DNA of 64,000 bases from Lepidurus packardi (lineage: Eukaryota; Arthropoda; Branchiopoda; Notostraca; Triopsidae). How positions within the stretch are numbered: position 1 is the stretch's first letter; each line of letters opens with the position of its first letter. The stretch is from assembly GCA_023053545.1 (NCBI GenBank), contig JAKZAN010000002.1, forward strand, positions 10,164,790 through 10,228,789. Reading direction: 5' to 3'. Shown here in pieces: positions 34,891-47,342 of this stretch. Under the pieces are notes generated by a model. That model was not told the DNA's origin. It saw only the letters and a list, made by a program, of their open reading frames with translations, and did not search any database. A program made the position numbers and the translations under genes.

Positions 34891-37800
34891 CTACAATTCC
34901 GTGACAGGGCCCAATATACGGACATAGGATGGTAGGGATTTCGGACCTGACAAAGACGGGGAAGAAGGTTCTTGCGGATGCGTCGAGGCAATCGACGAGG
35001 TTGAGTTCATTTTCTTGGGTCTATTTAAGCGTACGCTTCCATTCCTTGAATCTGTAATGTCTTCTCGGGTTGGACTGTCCGTAACTGCCGAGGCGAAGAA
35101 ATGAGGGACGGCTTCAGAGGGTTGACTTTGCTTGGGATTACCCTCGTAGCTGGCTAAAGTCACATTGGCAGGGTTCGGACTGGTAAGAGCGCTAGCGCTG
35201 CTATTGCTACCGCCATCAATACTGTGCTCAATTGAAGCTTCACTCAAGGAACCAGGTTTTTGCTGTGTCAATTTCTTCTTCAATACTCCCACCAATCGCT
35301 CCAACCTATTTCCAAAGTTTGTCGTATAATCCGTGGCGTTATTTGCTCAAGCTACTTCAAATCGTGAAAGCATGCATGCTCATACTAATCGAAATCCGAC
35401 GAGAGCTAAGCCGACGCGTGGCTATAAACCGTAATTTTAGTGCGTGCAAGCATGCCAAACGTCGGCCGCACGGCTATTATTAACTATCAAGATGCAACCA
35501 AGCAATAGCCCAATAACAGCGATTGCTCTAGCGAACAATAGAAAGCACACAAAACTCCAGAGAATGAGGGCGGACTGAACAACATCGTCCCCAGCTTTAT
35601 TAAAAGCTGGAGGCAACGGAGGCAACTTAAAAGAAGGGGGGGGGGGGGGGGGATGTATCTCACAGACGAGATGTTGAGATGCTGCTGCAAAAAGGATGAT
35701 TCTTTTTCTCTACGGGATATCAAGGGTGCTGCTACCTTGTTTGAACAAGGAGGATATTACGCCGCTAAAGCCTTTAGATACAAGGATGGATGTTCCCTTT
35801 TGCCAAGGGGATTGAAAGCTTCCGCGGATGCGGTATGTGTGTGTGCACGAGTGAGGAAGAGGGTTACGAAAGATGAAGCAAGGAAGACGGAGCTAGCACT
35901 GAGTCCTATATAGAGAGGTTCATATTAGAAACACTATAAAGCAGGTTGCAATGCAAAGCAATACGAAAATCTAGTTCGTAACAGGCAAAGACACGACATC
36001 AACGATCAGAACGTCAAACAATTTTCTCGGAGATTCTGAACGTCAACACGGTCAACTCTTCTATAACTTTGGCATTCCGCGATTGACATTGCGCAAGCAC
36101 TAAAACAGCGCATTCGCGACCTCATCATGCATAGCGGAAAGATTAAGCGTGTTTCAAGCCATCTACGTGGAAAGAGCGTGAAGGCAGTGAGTCGCATTTC
36201 TGCCGACAAAAATTGAAATATCTTAACTCACCGTACGACGCGTTCTTCCGATTCTCGACGTCCGGCTAAAGTTGCCTGTAGGTCCTGGTCCAGCTGCGTG
36301 CGATCCTTTTCGAGGAGCGCAATTTGCGCCTCCAATTCTGTCCGCGTCATGGTGCTCTCCTCCGCCGTCCATTGGACGGAATCGAGGAGTCTTGTTGTTG
36401 CTCTCAGGTCGCATCGTGTTTCCACTGGGCTGGCGCGGTGACGCTGGGGCTGAGCGACTCCGTTCGCCATTCGCGGTCTGTTCGTAACTACGATTACATC
36501 AACATACCAACATTTATCAATGTCAACAATCACTCATAACTGAAACCATACAGTATACCCCTGTACACGTAAATATAAAAAAGCGGCAACAAAGGATAAA
36601 CACAAAACGTCCAACTTCGTTATAGCTTACCCTCAGCAGCAGCAGCGTTAACAAGCCCAACATGAGGCGGTAGTTGGCTAAGCCCGTCGCTACGAATGTT
36701 GTCAAGCCGAGGCTCGGACAATCTGGTCAATCGAGGAGTCCAGTGTAAGGCAGAATATACGGCATTAGGTAGCAAATTGTCTTCTTCTTGAGAGCCGGAT
36801 AAAACCGTTAAATCGACGGGCAGAGACTGGGCTCGATTAGATATGAAATCAGCTGCTGCTGCAGTTCGATGTCCGTCAAAAGAGTTTACAGAGGGAGTAC
36901 AATCTTTAGCTACAGGACGCAATCCGGGACTGCAGGAACGAAAAACATGTACGGGGTGAAAAAAAAAGAAACACAAAAAGCTAAATTAATTAAGAATAAA
37001 AGCAAGAGACCCAAGAGCCACAGCAAACAAACGCGACAGCCACGTATAATCACGAATAACTAGTCCCCTTATCGGGACATTCCGTGCTCATGCTGCGTAC
37101 GACAAATCCTAATACATAAACTTGGTCTGTTCTGTGATGTGTTATGTTTCCCTAATACATTATGCAATATCCCTCGTCACTTCGCTGTCGCCCGAGCTAA
37201 CCCTCGCTTTTATCCCTCTAGCGAAAGTGTCAAGCCAATCCATTACATTACCAGCAGTTCAAACTTGGGTCTTTTTATCAGTCGCTCTTTTCTACGCATA
37301 TGGGCGTGCTAAGGGGATCTCTTCTTATACACTTATTGTTCCTTATATAGGGAAAATATGGTACGTAGGGATGCGGTGGACGGGGGGATATTGTTCGCGA
37401 TAACAACACGTCAACCCCTCCCCCCCCCCCCCTTTTTTTTTAAATGATCACGTTAATGCGAAGCTCATGCATGTTTGACAGACCGCTTGTGGTGAAGTAG
37501 AAAGGAGGACAGGAAACTATTGTAAGCCCGGAATGGTCAACCCGGACGAAGAATATGCTACAACGTTTGTCTGACCCCTCCACGATTGTAATTAGTCGAG
37601 CTTTTACTCTTCCGTTAGACTTAGATTACTGAACAACCAAAATCGGTAGAAAATATCCTTTAAGGCTCCCGTATACCTTAGCTTATTGATGCGAAACAGT
37701 CACAGATGGCACTGATGTTTCTTATTGTTTTGCGAAAGCCTTGCGGAAGAAAGTTAGGAAAAGAAATAGATAGCTAATTATTATGCAAAGAAAAAAACTA

Positions 37801-40800
37801 TGTCTGAGTTGTGCATTAGCGTTTATTATGCTAAACTTTACTGTTACTGCATCACGGGTTTTCTCAAAAAGTTGTTCCGAAATTCCCCATGCTAACCGCC
37901 TTTACCGAGCTAAGGTATACGGGAGCTTAATGCTGCAATGTAAGTCATACGAGGCTAAATACGTATTACAAAAATGAAGTAAAATTATATGGTAGCAACG
38001 AATTCAGTTTTCCATTAGACAGGCTATAGAAAAGGGTTAGCGTCCCACTTGTATCAATAACAGTTAACACGAAGACGGATACTTCCCACCTGTGTCAATG
38101 ACGGAAGGTTTACGTAGGGTTACGGTCAGCCGGCCACATTTCCGTTCCAAGTCGGCAAATTTTATGGGACACAGGCCTAAAAGTGAACCTTGCCCTTTTG
38201 TACTCGTAACTGAATGGGAAAGGCTCGTGTACCTTGACCTGTTATGGTCTTATAGTACGTATTGTTGCCCATCTATCTACTTCCTGAAACCTTTTACATA
38301 CAATTTGTAGCCCGCACTAGATCCCTTATCGCCTTGTAAAAACGACGCCAACTCGTCTAGTGCAGTATTACGGCCGACGCTGGCAGACTCACGACTATAC
38401 TGCAAAGTTAAGGTGACGAGGGATGTCGATAACGTATGTTTGCTTGGCTCTATTCTAACTAGCGCTCTTTGCCGACTCAACTTGTTCCTCTTATTGGGAG
38501 AAGGAAGGCGGTGTTCGCCTGTCAAAGAAATTGTATAATTCGGCAAGCTGATCTGTATAGTTCCAAAAAAGCTTACAAGGAACGAATAAATGACTAAAAA
38601 CGTAGTTGTACGCACACGACTAGCTCTTTAAGGGCAACAGCCACAGCTTTGTTTTATAAATAGAACAAAACTTATTTTAACACATTTCTTTATACCATAT
38701 GTGAAGTAGAAATTAAGCTAAAACTATTAACGACTTTGTAAAGAAACAAGACGTCACAGACGTATCAGTATCCATGACACCTGAGAGCTTTGCTTAATAT
38801 GATAACCATGAAATAAATAATCACAATAACAGTAGTAAGTTACATTATGCTACGTCTCTGACGTCATGATGAAAGTTTGCTCGCCAGTAACTAGTGAAAT
38901 GCTATTTAAAAAAAAAGTCGAAACGAAATTCACAGTTCTTAAAACTATATAAACTTTAAAGATCCAACTAAAGTCTCATCATGTGAATTTTGGTGACTGA
39001 CTGCCCTGTAAACAACACACTAATACAAGAAAAGGCACGGAGCATAATTGACATCAAATTATCACAATCAAATATTGAGCTGTTCGATTCGAACACACAT
39101 ACCTGGAGGATGGCCGGAAGGAATTGGAGTTTCGAATATTTTGTGATATTCGTCTATTCGAGTCCATGTAGTCTTCGTGCCATGAGGAAAACTGCAATAT
39201 AACAAAGAAAGAATGAAATGTACATTTTGTTGGAAGATCTGAAACAAGTGGAGAGTGCTGTGACATTGCTAATAAGAGAACGTTATTAGCCTCAACCTCA
39301 GAACGAGATGCGTTATTAGCGAGATGACAAGGGAAGCCGGGTAAAGGTGAAATGGATGCTGTATGTTTGCATTGTCCTTGGTGTGTTTTGTTCTGTTGGT
39401 TCGCCCAACTATTCTCTTGCTCTTGTCCCGTTGTGCCGTGCTCGTGACACCCACAGCATTTATACTGCGACAATACTCGGGCTTATGCACGGCGACAGGA
39501 GAATCAGGGGAAAAGGTAAAGTAAACAGAGCAGCCAAATTGAGCTAATGGAGTCCGAGCCCATACAGAACAAGAGACCCACTTCATACACCCAAGGAATG
39601 GTTAGATCGCATATACCTTTCCTTATTCCCTAGTCAAAAGCTCTACTACCTATTCCACAATAAACGTTGGAAGCGAGTTCTTCTCTATTCTTCTCTCGCT
39701 AAAATCATCAAACAAGAGAAACTCACGTACCTCCGTTGGAAACCTAAAATTTCTTTAAATCAACAAACTCTCTTACATTTCCATCTATCAACAAATTTTA
39801 AACCTTAAAATACGGTTTGAAGCTTTTCACTTTTCAGTTTCATGTCCAAGTTTGAGCCACTTAAAAGCTTCAACTGATAAAACTAAGTTAATTAGCTTAA
39901 AAGCGAGCTCAGCAGTCGCAATGTTAGCAATACCTGTTTGTTTACCGACAAAACTCGGGAACCCTGAGAAAAAACTAGGTCCTCAAGTGCTACGGAGTTA
40001 TTCAGCTGCCTCATTTTCGCTAAGTGCCGAGTAGTTCATCTCATTTAGGCTCAGATGAGAGGACAAAAGCGAAATGTGATATCGCAGGCGTTCGGTGTGT
40101 GTGCGTTCCAGGCTCCCCAGCAATATTACCACGCCCCTTGGGCTTCAAGTTACTTCAAACTCCCCAAGTCTGCCTGCCAGGCCACGGCTACGGCCTCTGT
40201 CATCGGCCCGAGCTAATATTGACTGGACGGAATGGAAAGGCCCCAACCTGAGTACACAAAGTACACATACAAATATACCCGAAAAGACAGAGATGGAGAA
40301 AGACACACACATCTTCCATATATTTTCATATCGGGAAGTTACTTAGCTTTTCTACTATCGGAGTAAAATTTTGTCAACGCCTACCCATTCTCTACTCCCA
40401 AAATTTCCCCAAAAATATTGTGTTCGACTGTAGAAACTTTTTACCTGGGGCCCTTGATTGCTTTACAAACAAATCGGAACCAGGCACTTTTACCTTTGTT
40501 CACTAAATCTTTTGAAATAAGGAGCATGGGAAGTTGAACCAACGGAGCGAAAAATTTGCCTGTACTACACTTAACTCCCAAATGAGATTGAATATTTGAA
40601 GAAGTTCCTTGGCAAACGTGTTGACAAAAGCTCAATTTTAAGGATAAGGAATAAATATGTACCCAGAAAGCAAAAAAAGAGGGAAAAAATAACTCTTGGT
40701 GTGATTTAAGCCTATAGACAAGCAATTGTGGAAGCTCTTTTTCCTCCGGGAAATGGTGTCGTGATTGAATTGCTTTGGTCACAGACCAAGCAGGCGCCCC

Positions 40801-42714
40801 CGACCCTCCCACGTATATATACCGCAAGCAAATTTGACTACTTTACAATGATCCTACCCACTCGGATAGTTTGTCGTAATGCCCACATGTTTTCACAAAG
40901 ACTATAACCACAGATACACACTTGTAAAGCCATATAGGCAGAGAATACACACAAACACATGCCAACACTCCATGAGGAGCCGAATAAACTTGCACAAACC
41001 CCTTTTTCGGGACTTGTGCTGTGTGTAACGCTGTTAAATAAGGAAGCCTATCAATTGGCAAACCGACCTAATATTGAGACAACGAGACCACACTTGAATG
41101 AAAAGAACAAACCCAAACATTGACTTACGCAAGCTAATATGTTTAGGTGCTTTAGGCAGGATAGTATATGGTTTGCGATTTGTCGTCTTTACTTAACCAG
41201 GCCATGAATAGACGCGGCTATTTATACCTATCTGCTTTGCTGATTAACCTGGTACTAGGTTACCTGGCCACAGCCCTAGATTAACGCCTTTTTATTAAGC
41301 ATCGCAAGTTAATCCCCTCCAGGTAAGGCAGGTGGTCTTTCGGATACTCCTGCTCGACCCCAATGTGACTTGCGCTGCATTCAATAGTTCTGACCTCATC
41401 ACCTCTGTCTGGTTTGGTAAGCGAAGCACGTGGTACTAGATTTCACTTACTTCTCTTTCCTTTCCATCCAAGTCGAGTTGCTTGATTTGCTTTTCTGTTT
41501 GCTGCAAACGAAACATAAGCGCATCTCTTTGCAAACTGAGTTGATCAGCGTTTGGCGTCGAGGGCATCTTATGCCCATTGCTGATACTATCAGCGAGAAA
41601 ACTTTGACTGAGACTGCTATGCCACGGTTTGGCGGCGTGGCTGTTGCTTATGGCTTCTTCTCGGAGTCTTTGAGCAGTGTATATCTGGTGAACTAAACCT
41701 AGCGAAGTGGAAGAACGTAAATTGGGGCTGTTTTGCTATTCGAGATGGAAGCGAATCACTTGAAATGTATCCTGGCTGGTACGACGCTCCCATGAGACCT
41801 TTGGGTTCACTGCGAGCAGCTTCAAGTTCCAATCGAGTTTGATGGAGCTCCAACCAAAGTTGCCTGTTTAATTGCCTCGCGGATCGTAACTCGTCCATTA
41901 AGGTAGTTACAAGGCGACTCAAATGATGTTCCCCTGTAAGAGATTCAAGGAAGTTACATTATAACTAAAAAAAATGCATAAAAATGGTTTGAATACCTAT
42001 TGACTCCGACGATCCTTCTGATATATCCCCGTCCTCTTCGCTACGCTGGAATACTGGAGGTTCTTTTTTTGACATAGTCTCTCGATGAGGTTCTTTGGTG
42101 TCATGGCTTTCGGCTTCACGAATGTTCACTGGAAGTTTGTACAATTCTGAATCACTAAAACGACGTCTTATGCCATTCAAAGCTGTAGATTCAGCACATT
42201 CTGGATTGTGGTTTAAAAAAGGCAAAGAATATTCTTCTGCAGCGGTTCTTTCAGGCACTGTCTTATTGTCACCAGTTCGGTTTTTCTGAGCGAGTTTCTT
42301 AGGTTTAGTTTTCTTAGGCAGGTCAGGCACACTATTATAATTCACAGATCCTGTACGAAACGGTGCTTGTAGCTGCATTGGATATATATAAGGCTTTGGG
42401 CTAGGGTGTGAGAAAACCCAGGGATATGCTACCGAGGAGTTTTGTTCTTTTCCACCACTAAATGTCATGGTGGACACTGGGAAACCATGGACGGAGTTTC
42501 TGAACGAGCTCATGTTGCGACAGTGAGCTTGTGGTTTGAATAAGCTTTGCTTATGGACGTGGTTACTGCCTGACAAAGAGTCCGGGCCTGTGGTTTCTGT
42601 CTCATCCGAATCTTCTTCTTTGGAGCAGCTCTCAGTGGAGGACAAATAAGTACTTTTCATTCGTCTCATGTGTGATGCATTTTCTCTTACGCTTTCCCAG
42701 CCTGAAGAAAGCAT
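34891..42714 (-). CDS. Unrecognised coiled-coil protein, seven exons with long introns
   Basis: Exons, minus strand: 41997-42714 (ATG 42714), 41760-41933, 41451-41698, 39103-39191, 36631-36929, about 36232-36477 and 34891-35305; roughly 720 residues. Phases match at every junction except the acceptor of exon six, where no acceptor with a good consensus fits the phase, so a small exon or a base change is possible there. The first 240 residues are Ser/Lys/Glu-rich and disordered. Exon 2 is helical (HLSRLVTTLMDELRSARQLN), exon 3 ends in another helix (LSLQRDALMFRLQQTEKQIK), and exons 6-7 form a continuous coiled coil across the splice (ELEAQIALLEKDRTQLDQDL, then ERLVGVLKKKL) before a Ser/Pro-rich tail. 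The architecture recalls centrosomal or cytoskeletal scaffolds, but I do not recognise the family. Confidence 0.7.
35636..35652 (+). repeat. Poly-G run of 17
   Basis: Uninterrupted G tract inside the last intron of the coiled-coil gene; likely length-polymorphic. Confidence 0.8.
37660..37930. mobile_element. TTAA-flanked inverted-repeat element (piggyBac-type MITE candidate)
   Basis: GCTCCCGTATACCTTAGCT at 37665-37683 is exactly inverted at 37908-37926, and both ends abut TTAA (37660-37663, 37927-37930), the target used by piggyBac-type transposases. The 224-bp interior has no transposase. It lies in an intron of the coiled-coil gene. A single related end, also next to TTAA, is at 12787-12811, so the family is dispersed. 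Confidence 0.65.
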
Positions 42715-43381
42715 TTCTAGTGCGTAAAGTAATGTTGGAGGTCATAGGCTGTTCACTGGAATGTGTAGGATGCGATAGCAGCAAATGATACGACAAATAG
42801 TGATGCGGGCATCGTGCAGATTGTTATAACGAGCGTCCTGTCTTCATACAGCCTATAAGTGAAATACATAAAACATAATTAATATTAAGCGAAAAAAATC
42901 AGCTCGCTGCTGGTATGATAAACGAAAGGCGTGTGATACGCTTGCTTGGCTTTGGTTTTGCCTCCCAGGATGAAAATTAAAAAGGGTTAGGGGGAAACCT
43001 GGACGCAAATTCAAAGAATATGGGAGAAAGTATTTCCCATACAAAACAACTTTACCCAAAAATAACTAAGGAAATTAAATTAAGGAAATTTTATTTTAAA
43101 ATCAAATCTTACGTGCTATTATTATGTTGTTTTGGATCCATACATAAAGGTCACAAAAACACTTGCATTGCCATAGGCTTAGCCGCCATGTTAAAAAGTA
43201 GCGGGTTCTAGTTTCAGTTTCGGTTTGCGGACTCAAGATTCAAGATTGCGGACTCAAGATCCGTTCTTCCGGATTGTGTGTGGATGGAGATAGAACGACA
43301 GAAGTCAGCTGACACTTGTCTTGAGGTGGTCTCTTGCAGTCTGTGAAATTCTAATTTGTTATTTTTACGCAGTCAACAATA
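42715..43381. other. Divergent intergenic region
   Basis: The 667 bp between the start of the coiled-coil gene (-) and V-ATPase subunit D (+) probably contain both promoters. TTGCGGACTCAAGAT is tandemly repeated near 43225-43261. No other feature is supported. Confidence 0.5.
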
Positions 43382-44448
43382 ATGTCTGGAAAAGACAGGA
43401 TACCCATTTTTCCGTCTCGAGGGTGGACTTATTTAAAATCGTTTTATTCAAGGAACATTGTTCTAATTACCTTTTTTTTCTTTATCAGAGCCCAGTCTAT
43501 GATGAAAGCCAGGCTGAAGGGGGCACAAACAGGCCATAGCCTGTTGAAAAAGAAAGCGGATGCTTTGCAAATGAGATTTCGTTTAATTCTAAAAAAGATC
43601 ATCCAGGTAGATACTTAAATTTCTTAATACTCAACTTTTAATCGGTTTTTGTTTGTTGTTTTGCATTATAGACTAAGGTAACGATGGGAGAAGTTATGAA
43701 AGAAGCTTCATTTTCGTTGGCTGAAGCTAAATTCGCGACTGGAGACTTTAATCAAGTGATCTTGCAAAACGTTACTAAAGCGCAAATTAAAGTTCGCTCT
43801 AAAAAAGACAACGTAGCAGGTTAGCATGGAAAACCCTTTGGTTTTCTTAATCCACCGTTGTATTTAACTATAGGCGTGACTTTGCCTGTTTTCGAAAGCT
43901 ATCAAGATGGCTCTGACACTTACGAATTAGCTGGGCTAGCTCGTGGTGGTCAGCAACTTTCTCGTTTGAAAAAGAACTACCAAAAAGCGTTAACTCTTTT
44001 GGTTGAGCTTGCATCATTGCAGACTTCCTTCGTAACATTGGACGAAGTCATCAAAATTACTAACCGCCGTGTAAATGCTATTGAGCATGGTAAACTAGGC
44101 TACTTACTTTATTATTCTGTTTTGAGTAAACCCATTTATGATTTAACTAGTTATCATTCCGCGTATTGAGCGCACACTCGCTTACATTATTTCCGAGTTA
44201 GATGAGTTAGAGCGCGAAGAGTTTTACAGGTAAACCGGACTAAAGAAGCTTAACTTGGTTTTGATACAGTTTTATGTAGGTTAAAGAAAATTCAAGACAA
44301 GAAGCGCATCGCAAGGAAGAAAGACGAGGCACGTAAAGCTGAATTAAAAGCTATAAGCGATGCAGCTGATGCTGCTGAGGATGCTGCAATGTTCAAAGAA
44401 CCACCTAACATGTTAGGCGTGGAAGAAGATGCTGATCTTCTGTTTTGA
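43382..44448 (+). CDS. Vha36: V-type proton ATPase subunit D (central stalk)
   Basis: Six exons, 43382-43422, 43489-43606, 43672-43819, 43874-44089, 44151-44229 and 44280-44448, all in phase, encode 256 residues. Near-invariant family blocks are present: MSGKDRIPIFPSRG, MMKARLKGAQTGHSLLKKKA, then the VTMGEVMKEASFSLAEAKFA segment, ELAGLARGGQQLSRLKKNYQ, and the long C-terminal helix VIIPRIERTLAYIISELDE ending in KKIQDKKR. Subunit D forms the rotating axle of the soluble V1 sector, coupling ATP hydrolysis to proton pumping into endosomes, lysosomes and apical membranes. Length is close to the usual 245-250. A polyadenylation signal AATAAA lies at 44610-44615. It is convergent with the NPC2-like gene, 240 bp away. 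Confidence 0.97.
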
Positions 44449-44609
44449 AACAAAAGATTCCATACCCCAGCCAATCCTAAACCCAGGTGTTGCTGCTCTT
44501 TCTGTAATAGTGAAGCTTTCCATTCGAATTGCGTTTGTTTATCTTGGTATCGCCATGGCCAAACAAAGGAAAATGGCTCCCGTCTTTGTGTTGTACAGTG
44601 AAAGCAATT

Positions 44610-44615
44610 AATAAA
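44610..44615 (+). terminator. Polyadenylation signal of V-ATPase D
   Basis: AATAAA 162 bp after the stop codon, the only canonical signal before the convergent neighbour. Confidence 0.6.
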
Positions 44616-44687
44616 GTATCCCCCATCCTGTTAAATTTGTATCGATTTATTATTTCAGTCCATAGCGTTTTTATGGGACTCTAGTGA

Positions 44688-45303
44688 TTAATATCCGATG
44701 TATTCGAAATCCACAAGAAACTTCACGCACACAGTCATGCCACCTTGTTCGTTTAAAAATTTCCATACCAAATCATAAACGCCCTATACAATATAAGTCA
44801 TACCTAGAGTGTGAAAAGCTATGTAAGAGCCAATTGAGCCTTACCCGTTTGTAGGTTTCCAGCATGGGGACGACTACAGAATAAGTGGTAAATTCACCTC
44901 CACCCAAAGGACAATCGCCTTGGGACAAAGCATTGCAAACGTTCTTTTCGACTCCTTCTAAATCTGTTTCTTCTCCATCCACAGTTAAGATACTTTCAAG
45001 CGAATTAACGGGTGTTTCTTAAAGAAGATGAATTAAGAACATTTAACATCTTTTCTAACTAAAGCAACTCACCGTTAACGAACTCAAGAGCCACGGAAAC
45101 ATTTGTACCCCGAACTACGTCGCACACACTAAATGAGCAATCGTCAATACGAATAGAGAGCACGACACCCAATGAGCCTACAAATTAGCATGTTAATGTC
45201 TTCCAATGCTTTGAAAGTGCGGAAGAGATTTACCGCAATCTTGGAACTGCACGTTGGCTGAAGCAGTCGCCATCAAAGCTGCAAGAAAGACGGAACGCCA
45301 CAT
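44688..45303 (-). CDS. NPC2-type ML-domain secreted sterol/lipid-binding protein
   Basis: Four exons, 45234-45303, 45073-45177, 44845-45017 and 44688-44783, in phase, give 147 residues. A signal peptide (MWRSVFLAALMATASA) precedes the ML domain. Family hallmarks are visible: FQDCGSLGVV at the mature N-terminus, CSFSVCDVVRGTNVSVALEF with paired cysteines, GDCPLGGGEFTTYSV in the middle, and MTVCVKFLVDFEYIGY at the end. Six cysteines fit the usual three disulfides. NPC2 proteins carry cholesterol in lysosomes; arthropods have expanded families that also bind other lipids or act in chemosensation and immunity, so the ligand is uncertain. A TATA-like box is upstream. Confidence 0.92.
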
Positions 45304-45352
45304 GGTTCTTTTTGTGTTAAATAAAAAGGATAATTGACTCGTAGCTGCAACG

Positions 45353-45361
45353 CTTTTTATA
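45353..45361 (-). promoter_or_regulatory. TATA box of the NPC2-like gene
   Basis: TATAAAAAG on the minus strand, about 50 bp before the ATG, with an initiator-like GAGTCAATT around 25 bp downstream of it. Confidence 0.55.
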
Positions 45362-45704
45362 TTATTTCTACCATATCTTGGAGGGTTATCAGCATATTCG
45401 GGGGGTGGCATTTAACAAGGGCAGGTGCCACGTGTACATGCATGTGAAAGTGGGACTAGCGAGAAATTATTTCCCAGAAGACATTGAACTAATGGTCGTG
45501 GGAAATACGTCAGTGTGAGGTACATCACATCACGCTGGTTGACACAATCAGTCTTACATAATGTATTTCCCTTCCCAAATATATTGCAATTTATTTACAG
45601 CTTCAAAGCGTTATATTGTTTGCTGGAGGCCGTGGTTATATGGATGAAAGTCCTGCTGCGAATTGTGACAGAATAATTGTATACGTAATTACAATGCTGA
45701 TAAC

Positions 45705-46980
45705 CTAAATAAAAGTTGTAAAAACTATTTGAAACACAAAAGAAAAACTTTCAATTACTGTTAATAATAGGGGTTTGCCAATGGCGTAAAATCCGGCCGC
45801 AGTCAAAGTCGGTTGCAGCAACTGTACCTGGAATAAAAAGGCGGTCGATTCTGCGAGTGTTTGCTTGCAATACACTTGGGTACATGCAATTGCTTCCCCC
45901 ACTTCAGCAGCCTAGAATGAACGAGTGAAACATCAGATTTGATAACTTTTTTTCTCTTTTCTTGCTCACCGATCGCTTAAGATTATCAGCTGTGATACAC
46001 ATGCAAGCTAGACGAGTGATATTTTCTACAACGTCCAGCAACCGAGTTAATTCTAGCTTCCATGTTAGATGTACTTGCTGTCCACCAGTTTCGTTGCGGA
46101 ATGAATCATATAAGGGGGATACCGTTAGCATGTAGGTTCGTAGGCATGTAATTAGTGAGGATGAAGCTATGACAACTAAAACTAAGATGCTGAATGCCGA
46201 TTGCATGCTCTGAACTACACGGATTAGCTCGACATAGCGTTTTTGGGCCTCAGCCAGGTTTATCGAAGGCAGCCGAACACTTTGCGCTACTAATTGGAAT
46301 TGGTAGCCAATTGCGACCGCACAAATGCAGAAATTATAGCCTGTAAGGATGGTGTAAACGTAAGACGCTGAATACAGGGATATACAGAAGATGTTGAACG
46401 CAAAGGGAGTCCCAAGGAGGCAACCACTGATCGGTTGGTCGTAGAAAATACTGAATGCCAAAATGGTTCGTGTACATACCTAAAAAAAACATGGCTTTAT
46501 AATTACACTTTCCGAAATATTAACTAGCAATACCGAGAAAACCACCCATATCAAGCAAAACAATGACAGGCGTTGGATTTTGGAAAAAACATTCCGGTCT
46601 AATTCCAACGTTTCGTCCAGCTTGTTCATCAGTCTGCCGATTTTGGCAGAATTGAAGAAGAGTAAGACGTGGATTCCGAACGTGGATACGTCGTAGGCGC
46701 TGATTTCAATAGATAAGCTATAGGCAACCGCTTTCTTCGAAGTCAAGCTGTTTTGTTCATAGATCTTACAAAGATACAGCGAAAATGTGGCGACGAATCC
46801 CGCGAGTCCGTTCAAAGAAAGAGCAACGATTTGCCACAATTTGGACCACCAAATCTTCTGAGAGCATAAGGGAAAAGCAACCAGCTGACACAAGACATTC
46901 CACGACTTGATGGATAAGCTAAAGGACCCAACTTCATTTTCGACTTTACGGACTTCCGGAAAGGCTTCTGTACGCTTCAT
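45705..46980 (-). CDS. Gustatory receptor family protein (copy A)
   Basis: Three exons, 46525-46980, 45970-46479 and 45705-45911, in phase 0, give about 390 residues. The protein has repeated hydrophobic segments consistent with seven membrane helices and ends with the gustatory-receptor C-terminal region (TAAGFYAIGKPLLLTVIE). Intron positions match those of copy B, except that the last intron of B is absent here and the frame runs straight into the final helix. The first intron (about 46 bp) was placed by homology with copy B; it ends in a strong pyrimidine tract. Gustatory receptors are ligand-gated cation channels in chemosensory neurons; the ligand is unknown. Part of a head-to-tail array of three. 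Confidence 0.85.
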
Positions 46981-47342
46981 GGTTCTAGTGTGACTACCAC
47001 ATTACTTCACGTGGACGCTACAACAAAAAGTCGCGTGCGATGATATCCAACAACGTCTCTCGTTATTTGACTGTCAACATTTCAAGTGACATATGAGCTT
47101 TTTACCTCGAAGACAAAAAATGAGGCGTGGTTCCTGAAGTTGCATGCGTTCGATTTCGTACAGGAACGTGAATGCGGCATGTAAAATAAATACCATCGAT
47201 AGTATATTTTGAAGGAGTATAACGATAAATGCCGCTATAACGAATCTTAAAGTCACATTCTTGGAATGAAGGCTCTCGCTAAGAAGATTTGAATACATGC
47301 ATGTTTGGAAAAGAGGAACGGCAACCAATAGCGACTTCTTTA

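Noticed and set aside
36075-36206. Plus-strand frame ending KAVSRISADKN with helical composition
   Set aside because: No start or upstream exon could be found, and it lies antisense within the last intron of the coiled-coil gene; too short to support.
39269-39291. Small hairpin GCTAATAA...TTATTAGC
   Set aside because: An 8-bp stem with a 7-bp loop is too small to stand out in AT-rich intron sequence.
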